In this document: in pieces, positions 10,420 through 18,267 of the stretch | How positions within the stretch are numbered: the stretch's first letter is position 1 | How the letters are laid out: each line of letters begins with the position of its first letter | NCBI RefSeq assembly: GCF_008831285.2 | Contig: NW_022204868.1 | Location: forward strand, 1 to 18,267 | DNA from: Nymphaea colorata | Taxonomy: Eukaryota > Streptophyta > Magnoliopsida > Nymphaeales > Nymphaeaceae | Reading direction: 5' to 3' | DNA: 18,267 nucleotides | Made by a program: the position numbers and the translations under genes | The notes under the pieces: model-generated | The model's input: only the letters and a program-made list of their open reading frames with translations | Database searches by the model: none | Told to the model about the DNA's origin: nothing

Positions 10420-11810
10420 TAGGAAAAGGATTTTGAGAATGTCCGGCTGTTCACTGACCTCTTTGATTATTTCTTTGTCAACTGCATCTTGCACAATATT
10501 TTTAAGTACAAGGCAGTCTTCTGTATCATGTCCTGGAGCGCGATGAAATTTGCAGAATTGCTCTTTGTTTTTCCCATCATTGGTGGGGGTTGGAGACTTT
10601 TGGGAGGAACAGAGTACCTCTTTCGATTAGCATATGCATGACCTCTTCATAACTCTGTTGTAATGGGGTGAATTTTCTATCGTACCCCATCCAGGATGTT
10701 TGTTTTTGGTGCCACTACTACTGCCACTAGCTCTGTCCATTACCCCTTTATTCTTGGATATTCAGACTTTTCTTTCTTGAAGGCTGCAGCGTTGGCCACG
10801 ATGTTGGCTGGAGCATTCTGACTTCTGCTATTCTTCTTTGTATCTTCCCTTACTTTCACCGGGATGACAGCATCAAAAGCTCCATTCTCAATTCCTGCTT
10901 CAATGCATTCTGCCCTCTCAGTGAGATCGATGAAAGACTTGATTGGAGCATTGGAAATGAGGCTCCTTAATGGTTGTGTCAAATTGTTTACGATCAATCC
11001 CAGTGCATGGGATTGAGAGATTGGGTCTCTCATCTTGTTGCAAGAAGACCTCCACCTCTGAATAAAATCTCTCACCTTTTCACCTGGCCTCTGTTTTAGA
11101 TAGCATAATGTGGTGATCGTTGGTGCAGTTTCAACGTTTTGAATGAACCTTTCAATGAAAAGGTTGATTAACATGTCAAAATTTTTCAATTCCACTGGGT
11201 TGATGTGTTCCCGATACCATTGTGCTGCAATTCCTTCTAGGCTTCTGGGAAACATCGAAAGAGGGCCCTATGATTGTGGCGGAATTTGTAGCATTCAGCA
11301 AAGAACATGGCCAAATGTGCCTTTGGGTCTCCATGGCCATCAAATTTGATAAATTTCTTGGGCAAGTTTTTTATGTGTTTGTCATTTTCGAAGCTTTCGT
11401 AGAAATCTTCGCAAGTGAAATTCCTCTTGTTCTTGCCTTTAAGTTGTACTGCATTTAACTTCTTTTCAACTTCCTGGATTTTTGTTTTCCAGGATTCTCC
11501 CTTCTTCTTTTTCTTGGGAGTTTTCGGTTCTTCCTCACTACTAGATTCTGTTGTAGCGTCTTCAGAAGAGTCTGAACTGCTTGATGAGTACTTTCTTGTT
11601 TTCTTCCCTTTCTTTTTGGCTTTTGCCTGGCTTGTTCTTCATTGAACATGATCATGTATTTCCGGAATCTTCTGTATTCCTCAAATTCGGGTCATTTATT
11701 TCCAGCTTGGGAGGTGTTTCTGAGGAGGATTCTTCTCCCCTGTCTCCTATAAAAGGTTGATCAAGCTCCATTTCACTCCTTCTCCTGCTTTGGCTTCTGG
11801 TTTCAACCAT
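10420..11810 (-). pseudogene. gag (capsid and nucleocapsid region), frameshifted
   Basis: Gag forms the virus-like particle around the RNA. The start at 11810 (MVETRSQSRRR) is typical of plant gypsy gag. A serine- and glutamate-rich, then lysine-rich stretch (about 11500-11620) and a short coiled coil (KIQEVEKKL) follow. The capsid core has FIKFDGHGDPKAHLAMFFAE (about 11287-11346) and FPRSLEGIAAQWYREHINP (about 11196-11252), the retrotransposon gag domain, with RPGEKVRDFIQRW behind it. Near the end, YDRKFTPL and CKFHRAPGHDTEDC (about 10510-10554) are the conserved Tat gag tail, in place of a classical zinc knuckle. Frame changes are seen near 11690, 11625, 11260, 10745, 10690, 10590 and 10430. 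Shortly before the start lies a strong splice acceptor. Confidence 0.85.
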
Positions 11811-11986
11811 AAAGCGGATGTTCACCTTGCAAGAAGAAAAATTGAAAATGTTAGGATGTGAATTGATGAGAGATGACAAATTTTGATTGCACATTGAAAG
11901 AAAGATGAGAATGACAAAACTTGACAAAGTTTAAATAACTAACTTGACAAATTTTGGCTTAATGACAATGAACTAGACATGACAAT
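11811..11986 (-). promoter_or_regulatory. ORF1-gag spacer with candidate splice acceptor (A2)
   Basis: This short non-coding spacer follows the ORF1 stop. On the minus strand it has CTAAC (11850-11854), then TTTTCAATTTTTCTTCTTG and an AG at 11826-11827, then 15 nt to the gag ATG at 11810. The pyrimidine tract is strong. The spacer also holds six TGTCA words, mostly in TTTGTCA context. A messenger spliced here would place the gag ATG first. Confidence 0.6.
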
Positions 11987-13150
11987 CTAGGACAGAAGGA
12001 TAGATGGGCGGACTTCATCCCACCATTTTACATATTCGGGACCCATTCCTGGACCAAGGACAAGATACAAGTGAGCAAATGATTCCCAACGTTGCTGGGC
12101 ATAGGTGTATATCCCGGACCACTCTTCAGTGTCTAGTTCACACTCCACAATGGCTCCTTCCGACTCAATTGGATATGCCTTCCTCTGACGCAGTGAGAAT
12201 TGCCTGAGGCAACGCTCTGGATGATATTCAATTATGAAAAACGGTCCCAATAGAAGACTTCCTCTGACTGGGTTGTAAGTGTATCTTGACTTGATGACCT
12301 CTCGATCAAAGAAGTCCCAAATGATGGTGGAGTCATCAACTTCCTCCATCTTTCTGCGGTAGTGCTCCATACTGGATAACTGACCGTCTGTGTTTTGAAA
12401 ATGACATGATTGTGGCCCCACATGTTTGTAGAACCATGCTTGCAGTGCAAAGACACATCCTTCTATCGAGTCTGCATCTCCAATTGAAAATTTGGCCAAC
12501 CCTCTGTAAAGGAATGCCAAGGCTGCCATTGCTATGGAAATGTGACGGACTTTGACATGCCCCCATTTTCTGAAGAGGCGAGCTATGCGGAAATCCATTA
12601 TGTGTTCTTCATTATTGAAGAAGATAAGACCCACGGTACAAGTCACCATGGAGTTTTTGTACTTGTCTGCAACACTTCTAGATAGTGACGCAGGGTTGAC
12701 AAATTGGGAGTATATTTCACCAAGCTCTTGTAGTTGAAGATATTGATGTCCATCTTTCTCTAGAAAAGGCCAACTCCTTTTCCCTGTGAGTTTACGAATC
12801 ACTTCTAGAGTTTTGACTTGACCTTGGTTTACAAGGAACTGGTCTTCAATTGGACCTCTTGGGTCACCTTTTGGTTCTGGCAAACCCATAATGTTGGAGA
12901 ACTCATCAAGAGTGATTGTCATTTCACCCCATGGAAACCAGAATGTGTTGGTCCTTGGGTTCCATCTTTCAGCAATTGCATGGATTAGATTGCCATTGAT
13001 AGGTTGTATGGCAAGACTGACTGCTTCTTCAAGACCGCAATCCTCTAAGTGATCCGGGAACATACACCGAAAAGTTGGGTACCATGAAAGATACCACTGA
13101 GGTAGGTAGACTCCACTTGGGATGATGCGAAGTCCGGATCGCCTTGACAT
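11987..13150 (-). CDS. ORF1: plant mobile domain (PMD)-like protein carried by the retrotransposon
   Basis: This is a 387-residue, uninterrupted ORF between leader and gag, in the same direction as gag-pol. Residues 58-91 (AIAERWNPRTNTFWFPWGE, then MTITLDEFSNIMGLP) match the core pattern of the plant mobile domain: W-x(n)-TFHFPxGExTxTLEDVxxLLGLP. Later features also fit: AWFYKHVG (238-245), LGPFFIIEYHPERCLRQF (301-318) and the C-terminal YVKWWDEVRPS (373-383), like the VLRQFG and YxxWY parts of PMD proteins. No signal peptide or membrane segment is evident. PMD proteins occur as host genes (the MAIN/MAIL1 family, linked to silencing and genome stability) and inside transposons; what this copy does is unknown. 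An upstream ATG at 13197, directly after a candidate splice acceptor, is in another frame. One indel there would add a short N-terminus, so the start at 13150 is uncertain. Confidence 0.78.
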   Translation of the reverse strand: MSRRSGLRIIPSGVYLPQWYLSWYPTFRCMFPDHLEDCGLEEAVSLAIQPINGNLIHAIAERWNPRTNTFWFPWGEMTITLDEFSNIMGLPEPKGDPRGPIEDQFLVNQGQVKTLEVIRKLTGKRSWPFLEKDGHQYLQLQELGEIYSQFVNPASLSRSVADKYKNSMVTCTVGLIFFNNEEHIMDFRIARLFRKWGHVKVRHISIAMAALAFLYRGLAKFSIGDADSIEGCVFALQAWFYKHVGPQSCHFQNTDGQLSSMEHYRRKMEEVDDSTIIWDFFDREVIKSRYTYNPVRGSLLLGPFFIIEYHPERCLRQFSLRQRKAYPIESEGAIVECELDTEEWSGIYTYAQQRWESFAHLYLVLGPGMGPEYVKWWDEVRPSILLS

Positions 13151-13196
13151 GACCCGAATAGGATGTGGTCATATGGGAAGATACTTTCTGAGTCCA

Positions 13197-13218
13197 TCTA
13201 GACAAGAGAAGGTATTAG
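13197..13218 (-). promoter_or_regulatory. candidate splice acceptor before ORF1 (A1)
   Basis: On the minus strand, CTAAT (13214-13218) is followed by ACCTTCTCTTGTCTAG, with AG at 13198-13199. An ATG follows immediately at 13197. Branch-like motif, pyrimidines and AG fit plant acceptors. The ATG frame (MDSESIFPYDH) differs from ORF1 by one shift. Confidence 0.5.
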
Positions 13219-13978
13219 ACTTTGACATGGATTGACCCAATAGAGACTCGAGAAGAGTTTTGACATTGGGTTTGGACATGGACTTAGAGGCAAAGTAAAA
13301 CATCACATGCATCCAAACAAGCAGTTAATGAAAAATTGATAATGCAATTCCTAGGACTCTTGCCTATATGCATTATTTTGAAAATTGGTCTTGGAACCTA
13401 TGGAAAATAAATGGGTAAATGGTTCTTTATTTATCCAAAATTTATGGTATACCTATATACCAAATTTATGGTACTGGCATAGACTCCTCCAAGGGTTTTC
13501 TAGATTTGGGCTCTCCATTTCTCCTTGTTCACCCATCGATATACCGGGACTATTGTCCGTTTCGGTACTAATGGGGGGACTTCTCAGTCCAATTGGGTGG
13601 TCCAGTTGTAAGGCTATATCTTGGACTAATGTCCTAGAAATAGCCCGGCAACATGATGACCGGGATATGATATAGGTAAGGATTTGTTTTTCAAAATTCA
13701 TGAGAAGATGCAAAATAGATGGCTCTATTGCATACATTCCTAAGAGATAGATTTGAAATTTTGAGAGCATACATGGGCTGCATACAATCCTTAAATTGAG
13801 GAGGGGTAGGATAAATTGAAATGAAAGAGGTTCATGAAATCTCCTCAATGTACACTACATGATGTCGGTATGCATTTTTGCGAAAATTTTTGTGCAATTG
13901 ATGTCCGACATTGGTGAAAATAACTCATATATGATCCAAATAAGTCCTTAGACAAACAATGACGGGTCCCACCGGTTG
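13198..13978 (-). other. internal leader between the 5' LTR and ORF1, primer binding site missing
   Basis: About 780 bp without a recognisable gene; a 131-codon minus-strand frame at 13453-13848 has no known domain. On the minus strand the sequence next to the LTR homology edge reads CAACCGGTGGGACCCG. It does not begin with TGG near the LTR and does not look like a tRNA 3' end complement I can assign. The primer binding site was probably lost together with the end of U5. TGACA words recur near 13220-13290, as in the two inter-ORF spacers. Confidence 0.6.
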
Positions 13979-15379
13979 TGCCCATCGGTACGAGGTCCAA
14001 CCGTTCTTGCCGCCTTTAACAGGGGTAATTAGACCAAGGACTAAGGATCATTTGGATCATATACGAGTTATTGATGCAAATCCTATATGCTTATGCATTG
14101 AGGTTTTGGATTCAAGAACCGAAATTCATTTTTTTGAATAAATGAATTTGAATATTGGGGGTTTTCAAGTTGGTTTAAAAACCTTTGTTTTGGTGTTATT
14201 TGAAACACATAATTCTTGAGGATTTTGAAGATTTGGAATTGAGTTCTTTGTTGTGAACTCTAGATGATGATGATCATCTTATGATCAAAATTGATTTTGA
14301 ACTCTTCTTTTGTCAAATCATGTGATTTGTAGAATTCATTCTTTTGAAAGAACATAGGTTCCAAATTGTTAGAAAACATGTTGTTTTTCAAATGCACTTT
14401 GGCCAAAAGATTATGAATGCATTGCTTGTGTTTTCTTTTGAAGTTAAGTGAGGTTTACAAATTCTCATTGCAATATGACTTGGTCACTTTTTGCAACTCA
14501 AATTTGAATCACTTAATTTCTTGAGAATGTGCATGTGTGCTATTGATTTTGAGTGAAAGTGAATGCATGAAACGAGAAGGAAACTATATGGAACATTCAT
14601 TCTTCACTCTCTCATAATCCTCAAGATTCATTCATATGAAACATACATTCTTCACTCTCTCATAATCTCTCAAAGTCCATATTGCACGTCATACAATCTA
14701 TGCATGAAGATTGATTAAAATGTAGGACTTTCTCTATATGTGCTCATTATATGATTAAGCACATGAATTAGAGATGTAGTCCATAAGCTTGAGGCTTGAC
14801 ATAAAATTATCAAAATGATGAAAATATATAAATGATGTCAAGTTCAATCTTTGAAATGGATGACGTCCACTTTTGTCTCAAAATAGCTAAAAATCAGACC
14901 TTGTGTTGATTTAAATAGCTGAAAATTGTGGACATTGATTCCAATAAGGACTTGTTTCTTAGATAGAAACAATCAGTTTTTCAAATCTATTCAAATTCCA
15001 GATTTCGTAGTAATGAAATCATCAACTCCTTTGGATGATTCTAGGATGTTGGTATTTCAAATATGTAAATTTTGATATTCTTAAACCAATTCCTATGAAA
15101 CATGGTCTGATTTCAACAACATACATACATCTTACGTATGGGTTTGCTGAAATTAAGTAAAAATGAAATGAAAATGATTTCATAGCCTTGCACTATGAAA
15201 ATCAATCAAAACGATCATCCTTCTTAAAAACCAGTTTGGAAACGTATTCCAACCTGATTTTAAGAGAGAAAAATGATTTTCAACAAGAGATTGGACACAT
15301 GTATGTATAATATAACAACATATATATATATACATACCTTACTCTTCAAAATGAAATTTTATCAAGGGACCGCATGACT

Positions 15380-15400
15380 CATGAATCATGATGATTCATG
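15380..15400. repeat. 9-bp inverted repeat, 5' LTR copy
   Basis: Identical to the palindrome at 2473-2493: CATGAATCA, TGA loop, TGATTCATG. It lies downstream of the inferred leader donor, in what would be intron sequence if the leader is spliced. Confidence 0.7.
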
Positions 15401-15918
15401 GCTGGGTTCTTTTATGTAGGAAGATTGAAAACTTGTTTCAAATCTTCCACTACCCTTGATCAATTAAATTGAAAGACATGAATCAAAATGACTGTGAATA
15501 AGAAAAAAATAAAACAATGCTCAAGCTTATTCGTCCATCATTTCGCCATGCAAGGGTGGATCACATTCATAAAAACGTATCCATCCCTTATAGGCATTTT
15601 CATCATACATGGTGCAGCAAAATCACTCTCTCACCGTGGGATTCTCTCATGGTAGGGAGTTCAAAATGGTATTAAGTTGGTTCCTTTGAAAGGGACGTGG
15701 CCTTGGGGCCCATTTCAAAATTTGATACTTGGGTTCATATTTAAGAAAAACCGACATATGCATGCATTATGCATTAACATGTACATTGAAGCGTAGGTTT
15801 CCCTTAGCTGGACATCATTCCCAGCCGTAAGCAAATGAAAATAAACCCCATGAATTGAATTGCTGGAATTAAAATAAATCAACAATAAGCTAAAGTAGAA
15901 GAGAAGTGAGTTAAGATC

Positions 15919-15930
15919 ACCTACCTTGCG
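15919..15930 (-). promoter_or_regulatory. candidate leader splice donor in the LTR
   Basis: On the minus strand CGCAAG|GTAGGT is a near-consensus plant 5' splice site, with GT at 15924-15923. The left LTR keeps it as GTAAG|GTAGGT (GT at 3013-3012). It lies about 330 nt downstream of the expected transcription start, at the end of a stretch with no ATG. Confidence 0.55.
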
Positions 15931-16282
15931 GTGATGTTTGTCCTTCGTCTTCACTTGTTTTCTAACTCAAGCAATCCTAAGCAAGAATCCAACCGTGGAT
16001 TCAAGCTTAGCAAAGCTAGAATAAGAAATAGCTTGCTTGCTGGAATTTGGAGTGGTAAAGAGGGCTTCTCACCACGAAAATCCTAAGGGTTCACTTAAGC
16101 ACCCTAACTTAGCAAAATCAATGGGGAGAATAGAAGAAAGTGAAGAAGAGAATGGGAGAAAAAGGGGAAGAGGCTTGGACGAACCTCTTCTCTCTTCCTT
16201 GGCTTCTCCCTCCTAGCTCCTTGGCTGCAGCAATTTGATAGAATGCTCCAAAATTCGTCCTCCCCCTTGGTGGCCAAGGGAG

Positions 16283-16292
16283 GTTTATATAG
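16283..16292 (-). promoter_or_regulatory. TATA box of the 5' LTR promoter
   Basis: CTATATAAAC on the minus strand matches the plant TATA consensus. The left LTR has the identical motif at 3385-3394. Transcription would start about 30 nt downstream, near 16255, giving a U3 of about 1.47 kb and a long R-U5. The sequence around it is pyrimidine/purine rich. Confidence 0.65.
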
Positions 16293-17367
16293 AGGAGGAG
16301 GTGGGTTCAACCACCTTCTTAACTCACCTTGGGAACTTGCTTAAGACCTTGGGGACTTGTAAAATGAGTTAAATAGGCTTTAAAGGCTCTAATTGACCAT
16401 TTCTCAGCCCATTTCCACGAGCTAGGTGGGCTGGGCTAGGTTTGGTCAACATGGGTTCAGACCTAGGTGACCATCTTGACCAAAATTTTGGATGAAAATG
16501 CCCTTGCACAGGGTTTTGCCCTTATTTTGTACTATTTATTTATTTTTTGTTTGAAATCGAGCTTGTAAGGTTAAAACCTAGTTACTAAGCTCCAAATGCC
16601 ATTGAATTATGATAATTCAATTTAAATTTTAATAAAATTCAAAAATTTTATCAAATTTGGTTCGAAAAGGGTATTTTCGTCCAAAACTTGATTGAAAATG
16701 GATTTCAACTGAATCAAACTTTCACTTGAGAAATTCAATTTAAATTTGGTATTTGATTCATGCATTTGACAAATTCAAATGTTTATTTGCCTTTCATAAA
16801 CCAATTTAGGCTTTTTAATCTTAAGTTGACCGCAGAAGGGCAAAATTGTCCAAATTGATCAATTTCGACCAATTGACCAAAGTCAAAGCTCATTTGCGAG
16901 TAGTTTGACTTTATTTGAGGTAATTTGATAAATTTGGGTCAAGAAAGCTCTTAATTGAGCTAAATTGTACTTTGACTGAGTTTAGTCAAAGTGGGTTTGG
17001 TTCGATCAAAGTCTATTTTCGTCCATTAATTGGATCATGAGACAGACTTACGTTTTGACTGTGTTGAGCCCGTGGTGACCGAACCTAGCTGGAATTGGCA
17101 CCACATTTGAGTGCACCCGGGTCAAACCTACATCGATTAAGTAGGTTAGGTGAGTTTGACCAGTCTAGTAATTGCTTCCTTAAAATGATTTTTTTTTTAA
17201 GGAGGACCTGGTTAAAGAAGAGAGAGAGACATAAATGTCTCTCTTTTCCTAGGTTTCTCCTTTATTTCTTCTTGAAAATGACTTTTCTTCAATTAATTTG
17301 AGAGAAAATATTTATTTATTATTTTTTTTGACATGGAGGGGTGTGGCCCCTGGGGGGCTCTTGACCA

Positions 17368-17373
17368 CACGTG
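17368..17373. promoter_or_regulatory. G-box-like CACGTG in U3
   Basis: CACGTG is the core of plant bZIP/bHLH binding sites. The left LTR has it instead at 4483-4488; the matching place here reads CATGTG, and the place matching this one reads CACGGG in the left LTR. Each copy therefore retains one box at a different position. Confidence 0.35.
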
Positions 17374-17452
17374 CTAGGTGGGGCCCACATGTGGGTCCCA
17401 CGTAGCATTCTAGACTGAATTAGATCCAATTCTTGGATCTAAGTCAAAATTT

Positions 17453-17560
17453 GCATTTTGCAATTGGATTTGAATTTCAAATGACATTTGCAATTGGATT
17501 TGGATTTCAAATGACATTTGCAATTGGGTTTGAATTTCAAATGACATTTGCAATTGGATT
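17453..17560. repeat. 30-bp tandem repeat in U3, three full copies plus a partial one
   Basis: This is the same unit as at 4549-4632 with one more copy. The copies differ at single bases (GAATTTC/GGATTTC, GGATTTG/GGGTTTG). The extra copy explains about 30 bp of length difference between the LTRs. Confidence 0.8.
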
Positions 17561-17727
17561 GGACTCTTAATCCTGCATTGGGATACGTGTCTCGGGTTAA
17601 ATTCACGATTTGAATCTAATTGTTCTTTAGATTCGAAATTGGCTTTGAAATTGCAAATTTTCACAATTCTTTTGTGAAATTTTCACATCGCTTCAATTTT
17701 GATGTGGAAAAATTTGGGGTGTTAACA

Positions 17728-17732
17728 CATGG
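17728..17732. repeat. target site duplication, right copy (CATGG)
   Basis: These five bases directly follow the LTR terminus GTTAACA and equal 920-924. Removing the element and one copy would give the empty site ...TTCATCATGGATTTAG. Confidence 0.9.
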
Positions 17733-18267
17733 ATTTAGTTATCTCTATTGTGAGACAAATCTATGCATGTCATAAGGAATCCCAACTTTGTGATTGACTT
17801 ATAAGGAAAGTAGGCAACTGCCCATTGATTTATTTGACATTCAGTTTCGACGCAAACCTGCTGGAGGTGCGCTTCCTATATCATGAAAGGATAAGATTGT
17901 ATAGTTGAATCAGCTGAAGGTCACAAGCAATCGGTGCCAAGAATAGATAATCCTCCCATTGCATAATTTGATATGGGTGTTGGGTCTCACAAGAAGACAG
18001 AAAGAAACAATCATCTCGGAGATGCCCTCAATCTTGACAGATTTAGTGTACCAGGAGTTACCACAAAAAAGAGATGCAATTCATGCGGATGAATGATCCC
18101 TTAACGATGTCCATTTTGTTTCGAATGCAATTAAATTATGCTCTGTTCAAACTTAGTCCTGTTCGAATTAGTGCTTCGTTGGATTTGTGATGTTTGAATC
18201 GTGCTTCCAGAAATAAAGAAATGGGGGTAACATGCAAAGGAAATGATTCCATATTGGCCTAATTTTT
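17733..18267. other. right flanking DNA, no supported gene
   Basis: Host DNA beyond the insertion, of more balanced composition than the left flank. A 39-codon open frame on the + strand at 17973-18092 (MGVGSHKKTERNNHLGD...) is the only stretch with protein-like composition. Another frame over the same bases is also open, and nothing in it is recognisable. The end (about 18100-18267) has the look of untranslated or intergenic sequence. Confidence 0.5.

Larger units (their letters stand above)
925..17727 (-). mobile_element. Ty3/gypsy LTR retrotransposon, Tat lineage (Ogre-like), about 16.8 kb
   Basis: The element reads on the minus strand. Seen directly: two LTRs of 3.7-3.9 kb, a perfect 5-bp target duplication, terminal TGTT...AACA, a polypurine tract next to the 3' LTR, and the order ORF1, gag, protease, RT, RNase H, archaeal-type RNase H, integrase. 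Known of the family: integrase after RNase H defines Ty3/gypsy; a second archaeal-type RNase H is typical of plant Tat elements; great length and an extra ORF before gag are typical of Ogre-like members. The gag-pol frame is broken many times, and the 5' LTR lacks its inner end and primer binding site. As sequenced, this copy therefore could not transpose by itself. The few LTR substitutions suggest a fairly recent insertion. Confidence 0.93.
13979..17727 (-). repeat. 5' LTR (right copy), truncated at its inner end, 3749 bp
   Basis: It begins on the minus strand with TGTTAACACCCC at 17727 and is nearly identical to the left LTR down to 13980, where homology stops. The partner continues another 99 bp to its true end at 925. 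In the first roughly 600 aligned bases (1025-1620 against 13980 onward) I counted four substitutions and two single-base indels. About 540 bases near 3600-4140 gave three and three. Gene-bearing ORFs are absent. The copy contains the promoter that would drive the element. Confidence 0.9.

Noticed and set aside
13453-13848. 131-codon minus-strand ORF in the leader
   Set aside because: No recognisable domain, overlapped by an open frame on the other strand, and located in the probable leader intron.
13960-13978. Possible primer binding site (GGTGGGACCCGTC on the minus strand)
   Set aside because: It is offset from the LTR edge and does not start with TGG. I can assign it to no tRNA, and the LTR end itself is missing here.
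16104-16310. Proline-rich 68-codon minus-strand ORF in the LTR
   Set aside because: Its ATG lies upstream of the expected transcription start, and the frame has no domain.
17973-18092. 39-codon + strand ORF in the right flank
   Set aside because: Protein-like in composition but short, with another frame open over the same bases and no family recognised. Recorded only in the flank description.

Overview
The window is plant nuclear DNA. One very large Ty3/gypsy LTR retrotransposon on the minus strand fills about 16.8 of its 18.3 kb. The domain order, the second (archaeal-type) RNase H between RNase H and integrase, the extra ORF upstream of gag and the size all point to the Tat lineage, Ogre-like. 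This lineage is known from seed plants, so the host is most likely an angiosperm; I cannot name the species.

Layout in + coordinates, with the element reading right to left: 5' flank copy of the target site duplication (TSD, 17728-17732); 5' LTR (13979-17727); untranslated leader (about 13198-13978); ORF1, an uninterrupted 387-codon gene for a plant-mobile-domain (PMD)-like protein (11987-13150); gag (about 10420-11810); protease and linker (9295-10125); reverse transcriptase and RNase H (7497-9136); archaeal-type RNase H (7126-7496); integrase (5796-7125); about 1 kb of 3' untranslated sequence; polypurine tract (4798-4806); 3' LTR (925-4793); TSD copy (920-924). The perfect 5-bp TSD CATGG fixes the ends. 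It also shows that the 5' LTR has lost the last 99 bp of U5, and the primer binding site with it.

Gag-pol domains are all recognisable, but the reading frame changes at least 16 times, mostly by single bases, and I found no frame-breaking point nonsense mutation. ORF1 is intact over 1.16 kb. LTR copies differ by few substitutions and about as many small indels, so many frameshifts could be assembly errors.

The most interesting signal is a candidate splicing layout. A strong donor lies in an ATG-free leader exon inside the LTR. Three acceptors, each with a CTAAY branch-point-like motif and a pyrimidine tract, sit 0, 15 and 1 nt before the first ATG of ORF1, gag and RT. This suggests one donor feeding three acceptors to express three proteins. 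It is inference and needs RNA evidence.

The flanks (1-919 and 17733-18267) contain no gene I can support.
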